Assembly (NCBI GenBank): GCA_946803715.1
Contig: CAMPET010000146.1
Coordinates: 100,415 to 110,446 of the forward strand
DNA from: Beroe ovata
Taxonomy: Eukaryota; Ctenophora; Nuda; Beroida; Beroidae
Direction: 5' to 3'
DNA: 10,032 nt
Shown piece by piece: positions 1-7,223 of the stretch (within the stretch, counting starts at the first letter, position 1; every line of letters begins with the position of its first letter). Made by a program: the position numbers and the translations under genes. Below the pieces are notes generated by a model that did no database searches, was not told the origin of the DNA, and saw only the letters and a list, made by a program, of their open reading frames with translations.

Positions 1-23
1 ACACACACACACACACACACACA
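1..23. repeat. (AC)n microsatellite at left edge
   Basis: An uninterrupted AC repeat at the window edge may extend to the left. It lies within the presumed sixth-exon-side intron of TEX10, whose donor is at 247. Confidence 0.95.
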
Positions 24-247
24 GTTGTGACGTCGCACATACAAACAAACATATAGCAACAAACATGACGACCAACAGTACTACTTCTGGGCAGTGTAAC
101 TTGTTGTTCAGATTGGAGGTAATTTGTAGATGTATAATATGATATATCATGCAGACCCCTCCCCCACGCACAGAAACACCATCTCCTTTCACACGCACAA
201 ACACACAGAGGTGCACTTAAGATCATTCCAATTTCCCCGTAACTCAC

Positions 248-1949
248 ACGGAATGCAACCAGCCATTTCTGACGATGTGAGACAGGAATGGTACCGAGTG
301 TTTTCTCCCTGTCGAAGAGGATTGGGAGTCAGTGTAGTGCTGTAGCTGCCTGATTGTGTCCACAGGTAGGTCAGGTATGTTGGAGAGGAGGGATAGTGCC
401 TCAGACACCTCGTCTGATGATAATTCCTGAGGAGATAACCATAATCAATAGCTGTGATTACTTGGGAAGGTATCATTTCTCTACTTGATGTGATGATCAG
501 ATGAATACCTGAAGTCGCTGCTTAAAACAAAGCATGAAGTACTCTGTTACTTTCAAGTACCGTTCGACAGAAACCAAATACTGAGCAATCTTGAGATTTA
601 GGCTCCAAAGCTGAAGGATGAAGGCTGTAAGATGAACGCGGTCTCTTGACGTTCCCAGATGACTACTGGATAATTTACCAAAATTGAGTGCTATCCAGCT
701 TATATTACCAGTTTCTGATCTTTGTTAATACTGCTGCATACAAGAGGAAATCTTCCATATACTGATTTTGTGATATCATTGAGCTTCATAAGAGTGGGAT
801 TGCTGTGTACAACATTTGGGCAATGTCTGATCAGATTCAGTAACTCCACAAGGTGTGTGCATGTTCTCAAAACTCCAGGATCAGCATGAGCATAAACCTG
901 CAAAAAACAGATTGCATTATGGTAAATACATATCATAATACATTATATCATAATACATGTGTGATTTCAAGACTTCTTACCTGTGAAGGTGCCTCCTCAA
1001 GCCAAATATTAGCAAGGTGACTGAGTGAACTTGAACATAACTTTTTCAACAGATCTACATTATCTGTTGGTTTTTCCTCAGATTCAGATTGCGTGGTATA
1101 TTTATACAATGCCACAGAATTGCTTTGTACTTTACCTGAGGCAAATAAAGGAATATTGAAAAGCATTAAATATTACATAATCATTCATTGACTGATGCAA
1201 TGATATGCACCATTGAATGGATAACAGTTGATTATAGTCAATTTAAATCATAGTCTACACTAACACGGCATTGTTGATGAGACTGGCTTCTTGTAGAATT
1301 TCAGTATTGAAGCAAGTGCATGAAAATATTCGAGTACACATGCTTTATTGTTTGTGGTCGATAAAAGAGTAACCAGAGATGATAGAAAAAGTTCAGATAA
1401 CTTCATTGCAGCATGAAAGTGATTCTGTAAGAGACATTGCAAGGCAAAAACAATTGATTTCTGGACTGATTTGTTGATATGAAGCATTCCACTAGACAAT
1501 TGAGTGATAAATACATGCAGAAAGGGAGTCAACTCTTCACTTCTCACAGACACCATCACAGTCTTGGTGAGAACAATGGCAGCTTGTCTAACACCATCTT
1601 CAGAATCTTGTAGGAGAACTCCTAACCTCTCCAATAAAGACCCAATATGTGCTTTGACCAAGTCAGCATTACCACACACCATGTCATGAATGTTGGTGAT
1701 ATTTTGAGTTCTTTGATTGCAGTTTGTATGCTTTGTCCCTATTAGATATTCTTTGATACATTTTCCTTTGAAGATATGCTGGTCACCCTTTTTACTGTGT
1801 TGAGTCGGGAGTTGAATTTTCCTTGTCTTAATACTTATGTTTGTTTCAGATGATTTGATTAGCTTTTTTCCCACTTTGACTTTCCTTTTCTGAAAAGCGC
1901 TGTCAGTTTTCTTAGGCTTTTGATTTTTATTCTTCTTGGCCTTACCCAT
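248..1949 (-). CDS. TEX10: TEX10 / Ipi1 orthologue, 5' five exons (3' end outside window)
   Basis: TEX10 is the animal counterpart of yeast Ipi1, a HEAT-repeat subunit of the nuclear Rix1-type complex that acts in ITS2 processing and late pre-60S maturation. My exon model is 1949-1265, 1135-981, 897-709, 610-509 and 426-248. All introns are GT-AG (129, 83, 98 and 82 nt) and all phases match: 1, 0, 0, 0, then an open phase-2 donor GTGAGT at 247. The model gives about 436 residues, roughly half the vertebrate length. Residues 1-60 are Lys-rich and include KVKVGKK and, after it, IQLPTQ, which match the TEX10 N-terminus (nuclear targeting is inferred). Residues about 70-225 carry the Ipi1_N/HEAT region (IKEYL, AHIGSLLERL, DSEDGVRQAA, SEELTPF, QLSSGMLHI). 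Exon 2 has LANIWLEEAPSQ, matching the LLIECWVEAVPPQ region of human TEX10 as I recall it; exon 5 has LSSDEVSEALSLLSNIP. Linkers are shorter than in vertebrates. The start is the first ATG of the exon, giving MGKAKK. Exons 4 and 5 are the least conserved. Confidence 0.87.
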
Positions 1950-1955
1950 CCCAAT

Positions 1956-1957
1956 CT
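1956..1957 (-). promoter_or_regulatory. 3' splice acceptor 6 nt upstream of the TEX10 start codon
   Basis: On the minus strand, a pyrimidine-rich stretch ends in TCTTCACAG, with the AG at 1957-1956. The next six bases are followed directly by the TEX10 ATG at 1949. This implies either a 5'UTR intron or a trans-splicing acceptor. No convincing upstream coding exon was seen: the open frame at 2002-2199 is translated tandem repeat. The donor or leader could not be identified from the sequence alone. Confidence 0.5.
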
Positions 1958-2048
1958 GTGAAGATAATTAGAATTCACATTTTTGAAAGCATCTTCATGA
2001 TTCAAACCATAGATTGGTTCAAGTCACAGTAACAGAAGACCCAGAAGA

Positions 2049-2132
2049 GCAATATAATAGCAAAAGAATATAGCAATATAATAGCAATATATAGCAACAT
2101 AATAGCAAAATAATAGCAATATGATAGCAAAA
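2049..2132. repeat. AT-rich tandem repeat, degenerate unit about 9-13 bp (AATATAATAGCA-like)
   Basis: About eight degenerate copies of a TAGCAATATAA-type unit run head to tail, each anchored by a recurring TAGCAA core. The repeat lies about 100 bp upstream of the first TEX10 coding exon. Read on the minus strand it yields a hydrophobic pseudo-ORF rich in Leu, Ile and Tyr, which is a by-product of the repeat and not a gene. Confidence 0.8.
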
Positions 2133-2460
2133 GATTTTTATTTATGATAGTTTTACTTCTATTCCAACAGCTGTACAGCCAATGACAGGAATACTGCATA
2201 TTGATGATTCTGCACTATGAATGTTTTTCCATGCTTCCGTAACAAGAGCAGGACTTTGTCAGTTTTGTCAAAGCTCACGGTTTATAATCATTTGAGTATT
2301 TCATTGCGCAATACACATGTAAATCACTGTCGTCTCATCGGTCATTTTACTATAACCTAATTCAACTGTGATCCATTTATCTTTCTATTCGCTCTTCAGC
2401 TTCGCATTCTTGCAAGCAGGCTGTCATTTTTGGGTAAACATAAAACAGGCCATGCTATTT
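2133..2460. other. Non-coding stretch between the tandem repeat and the CpG-rich region
   Basis: There is no open frame with recognisable protein similarity on either strand and no clear repeat. Its position 200-500 bp upstream of TEX10 makes it a candidate for 5'UTR, first intron or promoter of TEX10. No TATA box or Inr stood out. Confidence 0.4.
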
Positions 2461-2632
2461 GCGAGCGCGCTGGAAGAGTGCAGTGCACGATTTCCGGATG
2501 CTAACTGTCCTGTGTCCACGGCTTAATTACGCGCTGCATCGAAATTGATGACTTGTCTAGCGATGAGGACCGCTGATGCAAACCGCGAAGTTAAGCGGCT
2601 TGCGTCAAAATAAGTTTCGTGAGAATACGATC

Positions 2633-2730
2633 GCGCCGCGCGCGCAAAAACGAAATTCTCGACAGAGCATATCATTGATCGACTATTAAAGACAGACCCT
2701 GTCGGGAATTTCGTTTTACGCGCGCGGCGC
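2633..2730. repeat. GC-rich inverted repeat, arms 32-33 bp
   Basis: The left arm is 2633-2665 and the right arm 2699-2730. The left arm's reverse complement reads CTGTCGAGAATTTCGTTTTT followed by a GCGCGCGCGGCGC run. The right arm matches it apart from one A/G difference and a small change at the T-run/GC junction. The spacer is 33 nt. Transcribed or single-stranded, this would fold into a long stable hairpin. Confidence 0.85.
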
Positions 2731-2735
2731 AAACT
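2695..2735 (+). repeat. GC-rich 41-bp repeat, direct copy 1
   Basis: The copy starts GACCCTGTCG and ends CGGCGCAAACT. It differs at only two positions from the copy at 2842-2882, and its core is also present inverted at 2633-2665. Three copies within 250 bp argue for local duplication or a repetitive family. Confidence 0.85.
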
Positions 2736-2841
2736 GATTCTTGTCTTGTCAGATTTTATCTGACCTCTGCATTTGTATCTCGCGCGCGCGCGCTCATCGA
2801 CGCGGACGGACTGTTTTGGCCGTTGTTGTCGATTGATGATT

Positions 2842-2882
2842 GACCCTGTCGAGAATTTCGTTTTGCGCGCGCGGCGCAAACT
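2842..2882 (+). repeat. GC-rich 41-bp repeat, direct copy 2
   Basis: This is the same unit as 2695-2735 in the same orientation, with two substitutions in 41 positions and a start-to-start distance of 147 bp. Some similarity extends to the left, where GATTGATGATTGACCC in this copy resembles the ATCATTGATCGAC region before copy 1. The original repeat unit may therefore be longer than 41 bp. Confidence 0.85.
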
Positions 2883-2989
2883 TCTAACTCATTCTCAGAC
2901 AGACGGATTGCATGAGCGGTCTTGCCTCGCCAGATAAGGCCTTCGATGATGGTTGAAGGCGCACAGTACACGTGTGCTATACTAGAAAC

Positions 2990-3052
2990 TTGCCGCCCGG
3001 ATGTTATCTGTCCACTGTTTCTTGAAGAAAGTGGAAAGATAACATCCGGCAA
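2990..3052. mobile_element. 63-bp hairpin flanked by 8-bp direct repeats; candidate miniature hAT-like MITE
   Basis: The left arm (2990-3016) and right arm (3030-3052) are inverted copies beginning TTGCCG and containing GGATGTTATCT. They differ by one mismatch and a 4-nt bulge, and a 13-nt loop separates them. The whole unit is flanked by the identical octamer CTAGAAAC at 2982-2989 and 3053-3060. Eight-base target-site duplications fitting nTnnnnAn are typical of hAT transposons, and CTAGAAAC fits. The terminal bases do not match the usual CAGGG-type hAT ends, so the superfamily call is an inference. There is no coding capacity. Confidence 0.6.
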
Positions 3053-3060
3053 CTAGAAAC

Positions 3061-3870
3061 ATGAACATTATCATTTATGCCACTATTACGAAACAAATAT
3101 CCAATTCGAAAACAAATCAAACAGCGAGATTAATGCATCAAATGGTTTATTAAAGTCTAGGGTGCATTACACACACTATACGAAAAAAGAAGCACGAGTT
3201 TGAACGTTTACCAAAGTGTACTTTGACGAATAGTTCGTTTTGTTATCAGGTTTTCATGCTATGGTTTTCATGAACCATAAAAACCAAAATGATTTCCATC
3301 CATGTGGTCAAATTCAATACAACTCTCCCCCTTCACACAAAATACATTTGGTAAACGCAAAACCTCTGCAGCCACTGCAATACGAGTACATTAGCCTACC
3401 TAGAACTTGGTTTTAATTGCACGGTGAAAAAATAATACGAAAACAAAAATAGTCGTCATTAATGATAGGCAAGTATATCTTGATCACACGAAGATTTGCC
3501 TGGCCAGTGATAACCACCGACTCAGCTATCTTCATGAGAGCAAGCAAACATCACGGCACCAATCTGATGTATAAAATTCCGACTGATTTCCGGACATCTA
3601 TCATTACGATTGCATACATCATAGGTGGTATTAAGAAACATGGTTTGCCATAGTTACAAGATACATATCAAAAGTTTAATCTTAAAAACAACGGCCTTGC
3701 ACCACAAGCGCACCCACGATTTGTATGGAGTTCTGTACGAGGTTTCAGTTTTCACTGTTACTACTCTGTGCATGAGGGAGTGTATAATCATCGGTAGGAG
3801 TGTGTTTGTCTGTGTATGGCGTACCGTGTGTGAGTGTGTGCAAATGTTTGTGTTTTGTCGGTGTATCTGT
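3061..3870. other. Intergenic stretch without a recognisable gene
   Basis: Open frames are short on both strands and resemble no family I know. The sequence is moderately AT-rich. A small imperfect inverted repeat occurs near 3259-3281 (ATGGTTTTCATGAACCATA). Nothing else stands out. Confidence 0.6.
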
Positions 3871-4023
3871 CTGTGTGTGTGTGTGCGTGTGTGTGCAATG
3901 TGCATGTGTGTGTGTTGTGCAATGTCCATGTGCGTGTGTGTGTGGGGTGTGCAATGTGCATTGTGTATGTGTGTCTGTATGTGTGTGTGTGTGTGATTGT
4001 GGGGTGTGCAATGTGCATGTGTG
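3871..4023. repeat. TG-rich microsatellite/minisatellite with four GTGCAATGTGCAT units
   Basis: Imperfect (TG)n runs are interspersed with four copies of a 13-mer, GTGCAATGTGCAT, starting at 3893, 3917 (one substitution), 3949 and 4006. The variable TG linkers give spacings of 24, 32 and 57 bp. Overlapping Cys/Val-rich open frames on + and His/Thr-rich frames on - are translations of the repeat, not genes. Confidence 0.9.
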
Positions 4024-4560
4024 CGACCGGGTGGTGCAAAACTTCAGAAGAGAAAATAACATGAGCTCCATCAGCTCCCAATAATAGTTACTATAACCGA
4101 TAACTAATTAACTACTACCCAGTAATATGGGTATTGATACACTCAATTTAACACTAGTATTCCAAAACAGATTAGGAATTTAGAGGATTGCTATTAAAAC
4201 TTCTACAAAAGAAGTTAGTGATAGGAAAAATAATTAAACATCTAGATATTTGGCCTGAAACCATCCAAGTCTACAACACCTCCAGATATATGAACTGTAC
4301 CAAATAAAATTAGACCTAAATCAAGGAAACATCAAAATTATTAACGCTATGAATACTCAAGGCCACCAAAGAACCAAATCAAATACACCACTGAAAAAAA
4401 AAAATCCAGAAACTCCCGAACCAAAGTAGAATGAACAGTTCAATAAATACAATGGAATTATTTACAAAGAACATCAGTCTTGCAGTATGCAAATGTCACA
4501 AAAATTACCCTGTGTTCGTTGTGTTACAATGAATATCCCAGCGACATAGTTGCGCGAAGC
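4024..4560. other. AT-rich intergenic stretch, no gene seen
   Basis: There are no open frames of note on either strand. The sequence is A-rich on the + strand, including a ten-base A run near 4394. It may be degraded repetitive DNA, but no terminal repeats or duplications were found to define an element. Confidence 0.5.
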
Positions 4561-4581
4561 GGTATCTCAGGGGGGATCAAG

Positions 4582-4641
4582 GGGAATTTTGGGGAACCTC
4601 AGAAAACCTTGGGGATTTTCCCTAAGTTCCCCAAAAGTTCC
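4582..4641. repeat. Imperfect inverted repeat, 16-bp arms
   Basis: The left arm at 4582-4597 (GGGAATTTTGGGGAAC) pairs with the right arm at 4626-4641 (GTTCCCCAAAAGTTCC) apart from one or two mismatches, across a 28-nt loop. The surrounding sequence is made of G4/A4 blocks (GGGGATCAAGGGGAATTTTGG-like). Several G-runs on one strand could also favour other secondary structures. Confidence 0.7.
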
Positions 4642-5133
4642 TGCCGGTGAAGATCAATTGAAGGAGACCATTACAAAAGGCCTATAATAGTCAAAACCAA
4701 TTGGAATAGGTGATTGGAGGATGGAACTGGTCAAAATCTCGCTGGAAATATTGTAACATAACTTCAGATGTAACAACACAAGTGTAACCAACCAATACAT
4801 AATTTACAACAGATTGATACCACGACGTTATATATAAAATCAATAAAAATTTGATGAAGGAGCAGGTGGTCCCCGCTGTTCCCACTGGGAGCCTACTCCT
4901 CCGTACTCCAAGCTCTAGTCAGGCTAATATAGAGGCTTATACATGCCATTAAAACAGTGCGCAGAGTGTAGCATACGTCATGTGAAGAGAGGGGGTGGGA
5001 GGGGTAAACATCATCGGGCAATCCAGGGGCACAGAGGGAATAAGATCGGCATGCTACACTCGTAAACATCAATACAAAATCTTACAATCCGGCAACAACA
5101 TAGGTTCCATGGCGCGAGTGCCAATCACAGAAA
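4642..5133. other. Intergenic stretch without a recognisable gene
   Basis: No convincing coding sequence is present. A short inverted pair GAGTGTAGCA (about 4965) and TGCTACACTC (about 5052) flanks a G-rich segment. Otherwise the stretch is unremarkable. Confidence 0.5.
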
Positions 5134-5215
5134 CACGTGCAGCTATAACGTGCTACCGTGCCATTCCACGGTGCATTGTGACGATGTGAAATCACGTGAC
5201 ACATACACACACGTG
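5134..5215. promoter_or_regulatory. Cluster of three CACGTG E-box palindromes
   Basis: CACGTG occurs at 5134-5139, 5193-5198 (within TCACGTGAC, a strong form of the site) and 5210-5215. By established knowledge CACGTG binds bHLH-Zip factors such as MYC/MAX, USF and MITF/TFE. There is no transcription start site nearby: the cluster is about 0.7 kb 3' of the TOB stop and 3.2 kb upstream of TEX10. Function is unproven. Confidence 0.35.
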
Positions 5216-5790
5216 GAATTCACGGGATGGTGGGGTGGGTGATATGAGACTTGATTGTTAAACAAGGTCTGGGGTGCATGTTGAAATCCCAGGCTCGGTA
5301 TTAAACCAGAGTGGTGTCCGATATTAAACATCATTCAGCAAAACTTGGATTATCTCAAAACTTGTTCCCATGCTCAAGGAAGTGGCAGAGGATAGTGGTG
5401 CATGGTGTTAGATTGGTCCACAGGACAATCATACTGGATACGGGGATGAAAATATTTGTGACCACTTTGAAAAGGGCGCAAGATGGGCTGATCGGATAAT
5501 GCGCTCTTAAAGAAGGGGTTAGTCGTTGAGTGGAGTAAGGGCAAGGTAGATAAGGTAGTTTGTTTGATGTAATTTATGAGCATAGGCACAAGATTGAAAT
5601 ATCGAAATATAAAAATGTTACTGCTTCGTTTAAAATACTGATTGATTTTAAGTCTGGGGCACAACTCAAATTATTCCATCAAATTATTAATAAAACGAAA
5701 GAAATAATAAAAACCAAGATATAACTTTTCTCAAGTCGGGTTACATATATCCCATTGAACATCCAATAAATAACAGGAGGTGTATTTTCC
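5216..5790. other. Intergenic / distal TOB 3' flank, no gene seen
   Basis: Open frames here are short and unlike any family known to me. The stretch lies 150-720 bp downstream of the TOB stop codon in the sense of that gene, so part may be 3'UTR. No canonical AATAAA was found on the minus strand, so the cleavage site could not be placed. Confidence 0.45.
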
Positions 5791-5795
5791 CGGCT

Positions 5796-5842
5796 GGGAG
5801 CTATCAATCAACTCCCCCAACGTGGGGGGAGTAGGAGCTCCC
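5796..5842 (-). other. Nested stem-loop in the proximal TOB 3' flank
   Basis: The outer stem pairs 5796-5802 (GGGAGCT) with 5836-5842 (AGCTCCC). The inner stem pairs 5811-5818 (ACTCCCCC) with 5825-5832 (GGGGGAGT) around a 6-nt loop. The structure begins about 98 nt past the TOB stop codon and would be part of its 3'UTR if the transcript extends that far. The pairing is direct; a regulatory role is inference. Confidence 0.55.
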
Positions 5843-5939
5843 CCATGTCTCTAGTGAGTCACATATTCCCATGTCACAATAGAGTCCTGGTGAGGGACAC
5901 GTCTGAATGCCGCGAAGGCTCTGAAACTGAAACTGGATG

Positions 5940-7006
5940 TTATTGGACAGCTACCATCTCTGGATGCAGCGGATGCGAGGGCCAGCTGACGAACTGCTGG
6001 GGATTGGACGCCATCACGTGGTAATGATGGTGAGGGGGAGCAATGGAGGAGGGAGGAGGGGGAACGGGAGAAGCCACACTCCTCGGTACAAACGGCTGAG
6101 CGTTCACCAAATCCTGAAGATCGGGGGATCGAGCTCGACCGTCGGGATCGCTGTCACTGCTACACTCGCTGTAGTTGGACCGGCGGTGAACCACGGATTG
6201 GGTATTCCGTCGCTTGTGCAGGTGGATCTTGTCCCAGGTTGAGGAGGGAAGTCGGACATCCTCAGAGGTGACAGACACGTCGTACGAGTAGTTCTCGGGG
6301 TTGAACCGTTTGAGAACGGAGAGAGAGCCCTGCTCACCTATTCGGTAACACACCTGCAGCGGGGATCGGGGGTGTTATATCACAAGATACGTCATTTCCA
6401 ATCAGACCATTTTTACACGATACTCAGGGGGTATTCACCTCATAGGGATCCATCCAGAGAAAGAGAGAAGAAGGGAGTTGAGCTCGGATGTCGTCGAGAC
6501 TGATCCCAGCCACTCGTGCTGCCTGTACGATCACGGGATCGAACACACAGTCCCTGACTTCTAGACACCTGTGGGATGAGGTATGGTTACAAAACCGTGA
6601 TAATATAATTGCCCAGGAATAGTCTCATTTCATGCTGAATCGATTATGCCTTATAAGGAGTTTCATCGGATGAAAGGTTTGCCCACGACGCTACATTCAT
6701 TGAAATAGGGAGTGAAGACAGTGTTGAGCAATCTAGAGAGAGCTTTGCGAATGTTTGTGTATAGCGCGGACCACATGAGTTGAAAACATGACAAACGGTC
6801 ATTATCTTGTGTGTGTATTGTCAAAAGAATGGGAGAATAGCGAGAGAGAGAGAATTCAGCTGGGCTTTGTTGTTTGAGGGGGAGAGGGTAATATTCTTCT
6901 GTCTCAGAGCGGCAGAGATAAAATAGAGAGAATGGGAACCAGAATAATGGTTACTACTCTAATTATGGACTAGACTAAAAGTTACCCATCAAAGAAAGGG
7001 GAAAGT

Positions 7007-7045
<39 letters not shown>

Positions 7046-7217
7046 ACCTGAATGCTGTTCCTCTATCAGGGGTCTTTGGGTACCAGTGTCCCTTGTACTT
7101 GAGTTTGAGGCACTCTGTCAACTCCTTGGCAAACTGGCCCACCTGTCGCTTAGGGAGCTTGTTCACCAGGAAGTTTAACACGATGAAGTGAACGCCTAGC
7201 TGGATCTCTGGTATCAT
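5940..7217 (-). CDS. TOB1: TOB-family antiproliferative protein (BTG/TOB), three exons, complete
   Basis: BTG/TOB proteins bridge the CAF1 (CNOT7/8) deadenylase of CCR4-NOT to target mRNAs and restrain proliferation. The exons are 7217-7048, 6568-6439 and 6353-5940 (TAA stop), with GT-AG introns of 479 and 85 nt and matching phases (2, 0), giving 237 residues. The start MIPEIQ aligns with MQLEIQ of vertebrate TOB1/2. Box A spans residues about 10-58 (NKLPKRQV, YKGHWYPKTPDRG). Box B (about 88-114: LPSSLFLWMDPYEVCYRIGE) holds W95, in the region that contacts CAF1. NKLPKR and the EIQ start favour TOB over BTG1-4. The tail (115-237) is low-complexity: a basic KIHLHKRRN segment, Ser/Asp-rich SECSSDSDPDG, a PAM2-like LVNAQPFVP (182-190), then Pro/His-rich sequence. 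It is shorter than vertebrate TOB1 (about 345 residues), which has two PAM2 motifs. The gene lies head-to-tail after WDR43. Confidence 0.93.
6084..6113 (-). other. Candidate PAM2-like PABP-binding motif in the TOB tail
   Basis: TOB residues 181-190 read DLVNAQPFVP. The PAM2 motif that binds the MLLE domain of cytoplasmic poly(A)-binding protein has a conserved Ala, a Phe three residues later and a Pro two after that. The vertebrate TOB and PAIP2 versions read NAKEF. Here NAQPFVP keeps Ala, Phe and Pro in register, while the upstream Leu is off by one. It is embedded in low-complexity sequence, as expected for a linear motif. MLLE binding is inferred, not shown. Confidence 0.5.
7007..7043. repeat. 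(TG)n microsatellite; CA repeat directly after the TOB exon 1 donor
   Basis: In the sense of the TOB gene the exon 1 donor reads CAG|GTAAAC, with the GT at 7047-7046. It runs straight into about 17 CA dinucleotides, interrupted once. CA repeats next to 5' splice sites are known in other animals to bind hnRNP L and modulate splicing. Whether that happens here is inference. Confidence 0.9.
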
Positions 7218-7221
7218 TGCT

Positions 7222-7223
7222 CT
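7222..7223 (-). promoter_or_regulatory. 3' splice acceptor 4 nt upstream of the TOB start codon
   Basis: On the minus strand, CTGACTATCTGTATAG precedes AGCA and then the TOB ATG at 7217. A 5'UTR intron, or trans-splicing, would start the mature coding exon almost at the ATG. Without splicing, in-frame upstream ATGs at 7295 and 7289 would extend the protein by 26 residues. That extension has no resemblance to TOB N-termini, so the ATG at 7217 is preferred. Confidence 0.45.

Larger units (their letters stand above)
2460..2890. promoter_or_regulatory. CpG-rich region upstream of TEX10 (candidate promoter island)
   Basis: This 430-bp stretch is strikingly rich in G+C and CpG compared with its AT-rich surroundings. 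It includes an uninterrupted (CG)6 run at 2781-2792 and many GCGCGC steps. It lies 0.5-0.9 kb upstream of the TEX10 start codon, and no other gene starts nearby, so it could be that gene's promoter. The repeated GC-rich units inside it offer another explanation: an inserted repetitive element. Alternating CG and TG runs are the classic Z-DNA-prone sequence. Confidence 0.4.

Noticed and set aside
509-665. Longer version of TEX10 exon 4 using the acceptor AG at 667-666
   Set aside because: It would leave a 43-nt intron and a phase mismatch with exon 3. The acceptor at 612-611 has a better pyrimidine tract, matches phase and aligns better with TEX10.
1260-1270. Alternative TEX10 exon 1 donor two bases earlier (GTGTTA)
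   Set aside because: GTTAGT at 1264 is a better donor and its phase 1 matches the exon 2 acceptor exactly.
2002-2199. Minus-strand open frame rich in Leu, Ile and Tyr resembling a membrane protein
   Set aside because: Its hydrophobic part is a translation of the tandem repeat at 2049-2132; there is no homology or splice support.
2523-2879. Minus-strand 118-residue frame with repeated RRARKTKF motifs
   Set aside because: The repeated peptide comes directly from the duplicated GC-rich DNA unit, which also occurs inverted, so selection on protein is unlikely.
3213-3227. Shared 14-mer AAAGTGTACTTTGA with about 8337
   Set aside because: An isolated short match in AT-rich DNA without flanking similarity is compatible with chance.
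3625-4084. Overlapping Cys/Val-rich (+) and His/Thr-rich (-) frames
   Set aside because: All are translations of the TG/AC repeat in different frames and on both strands.
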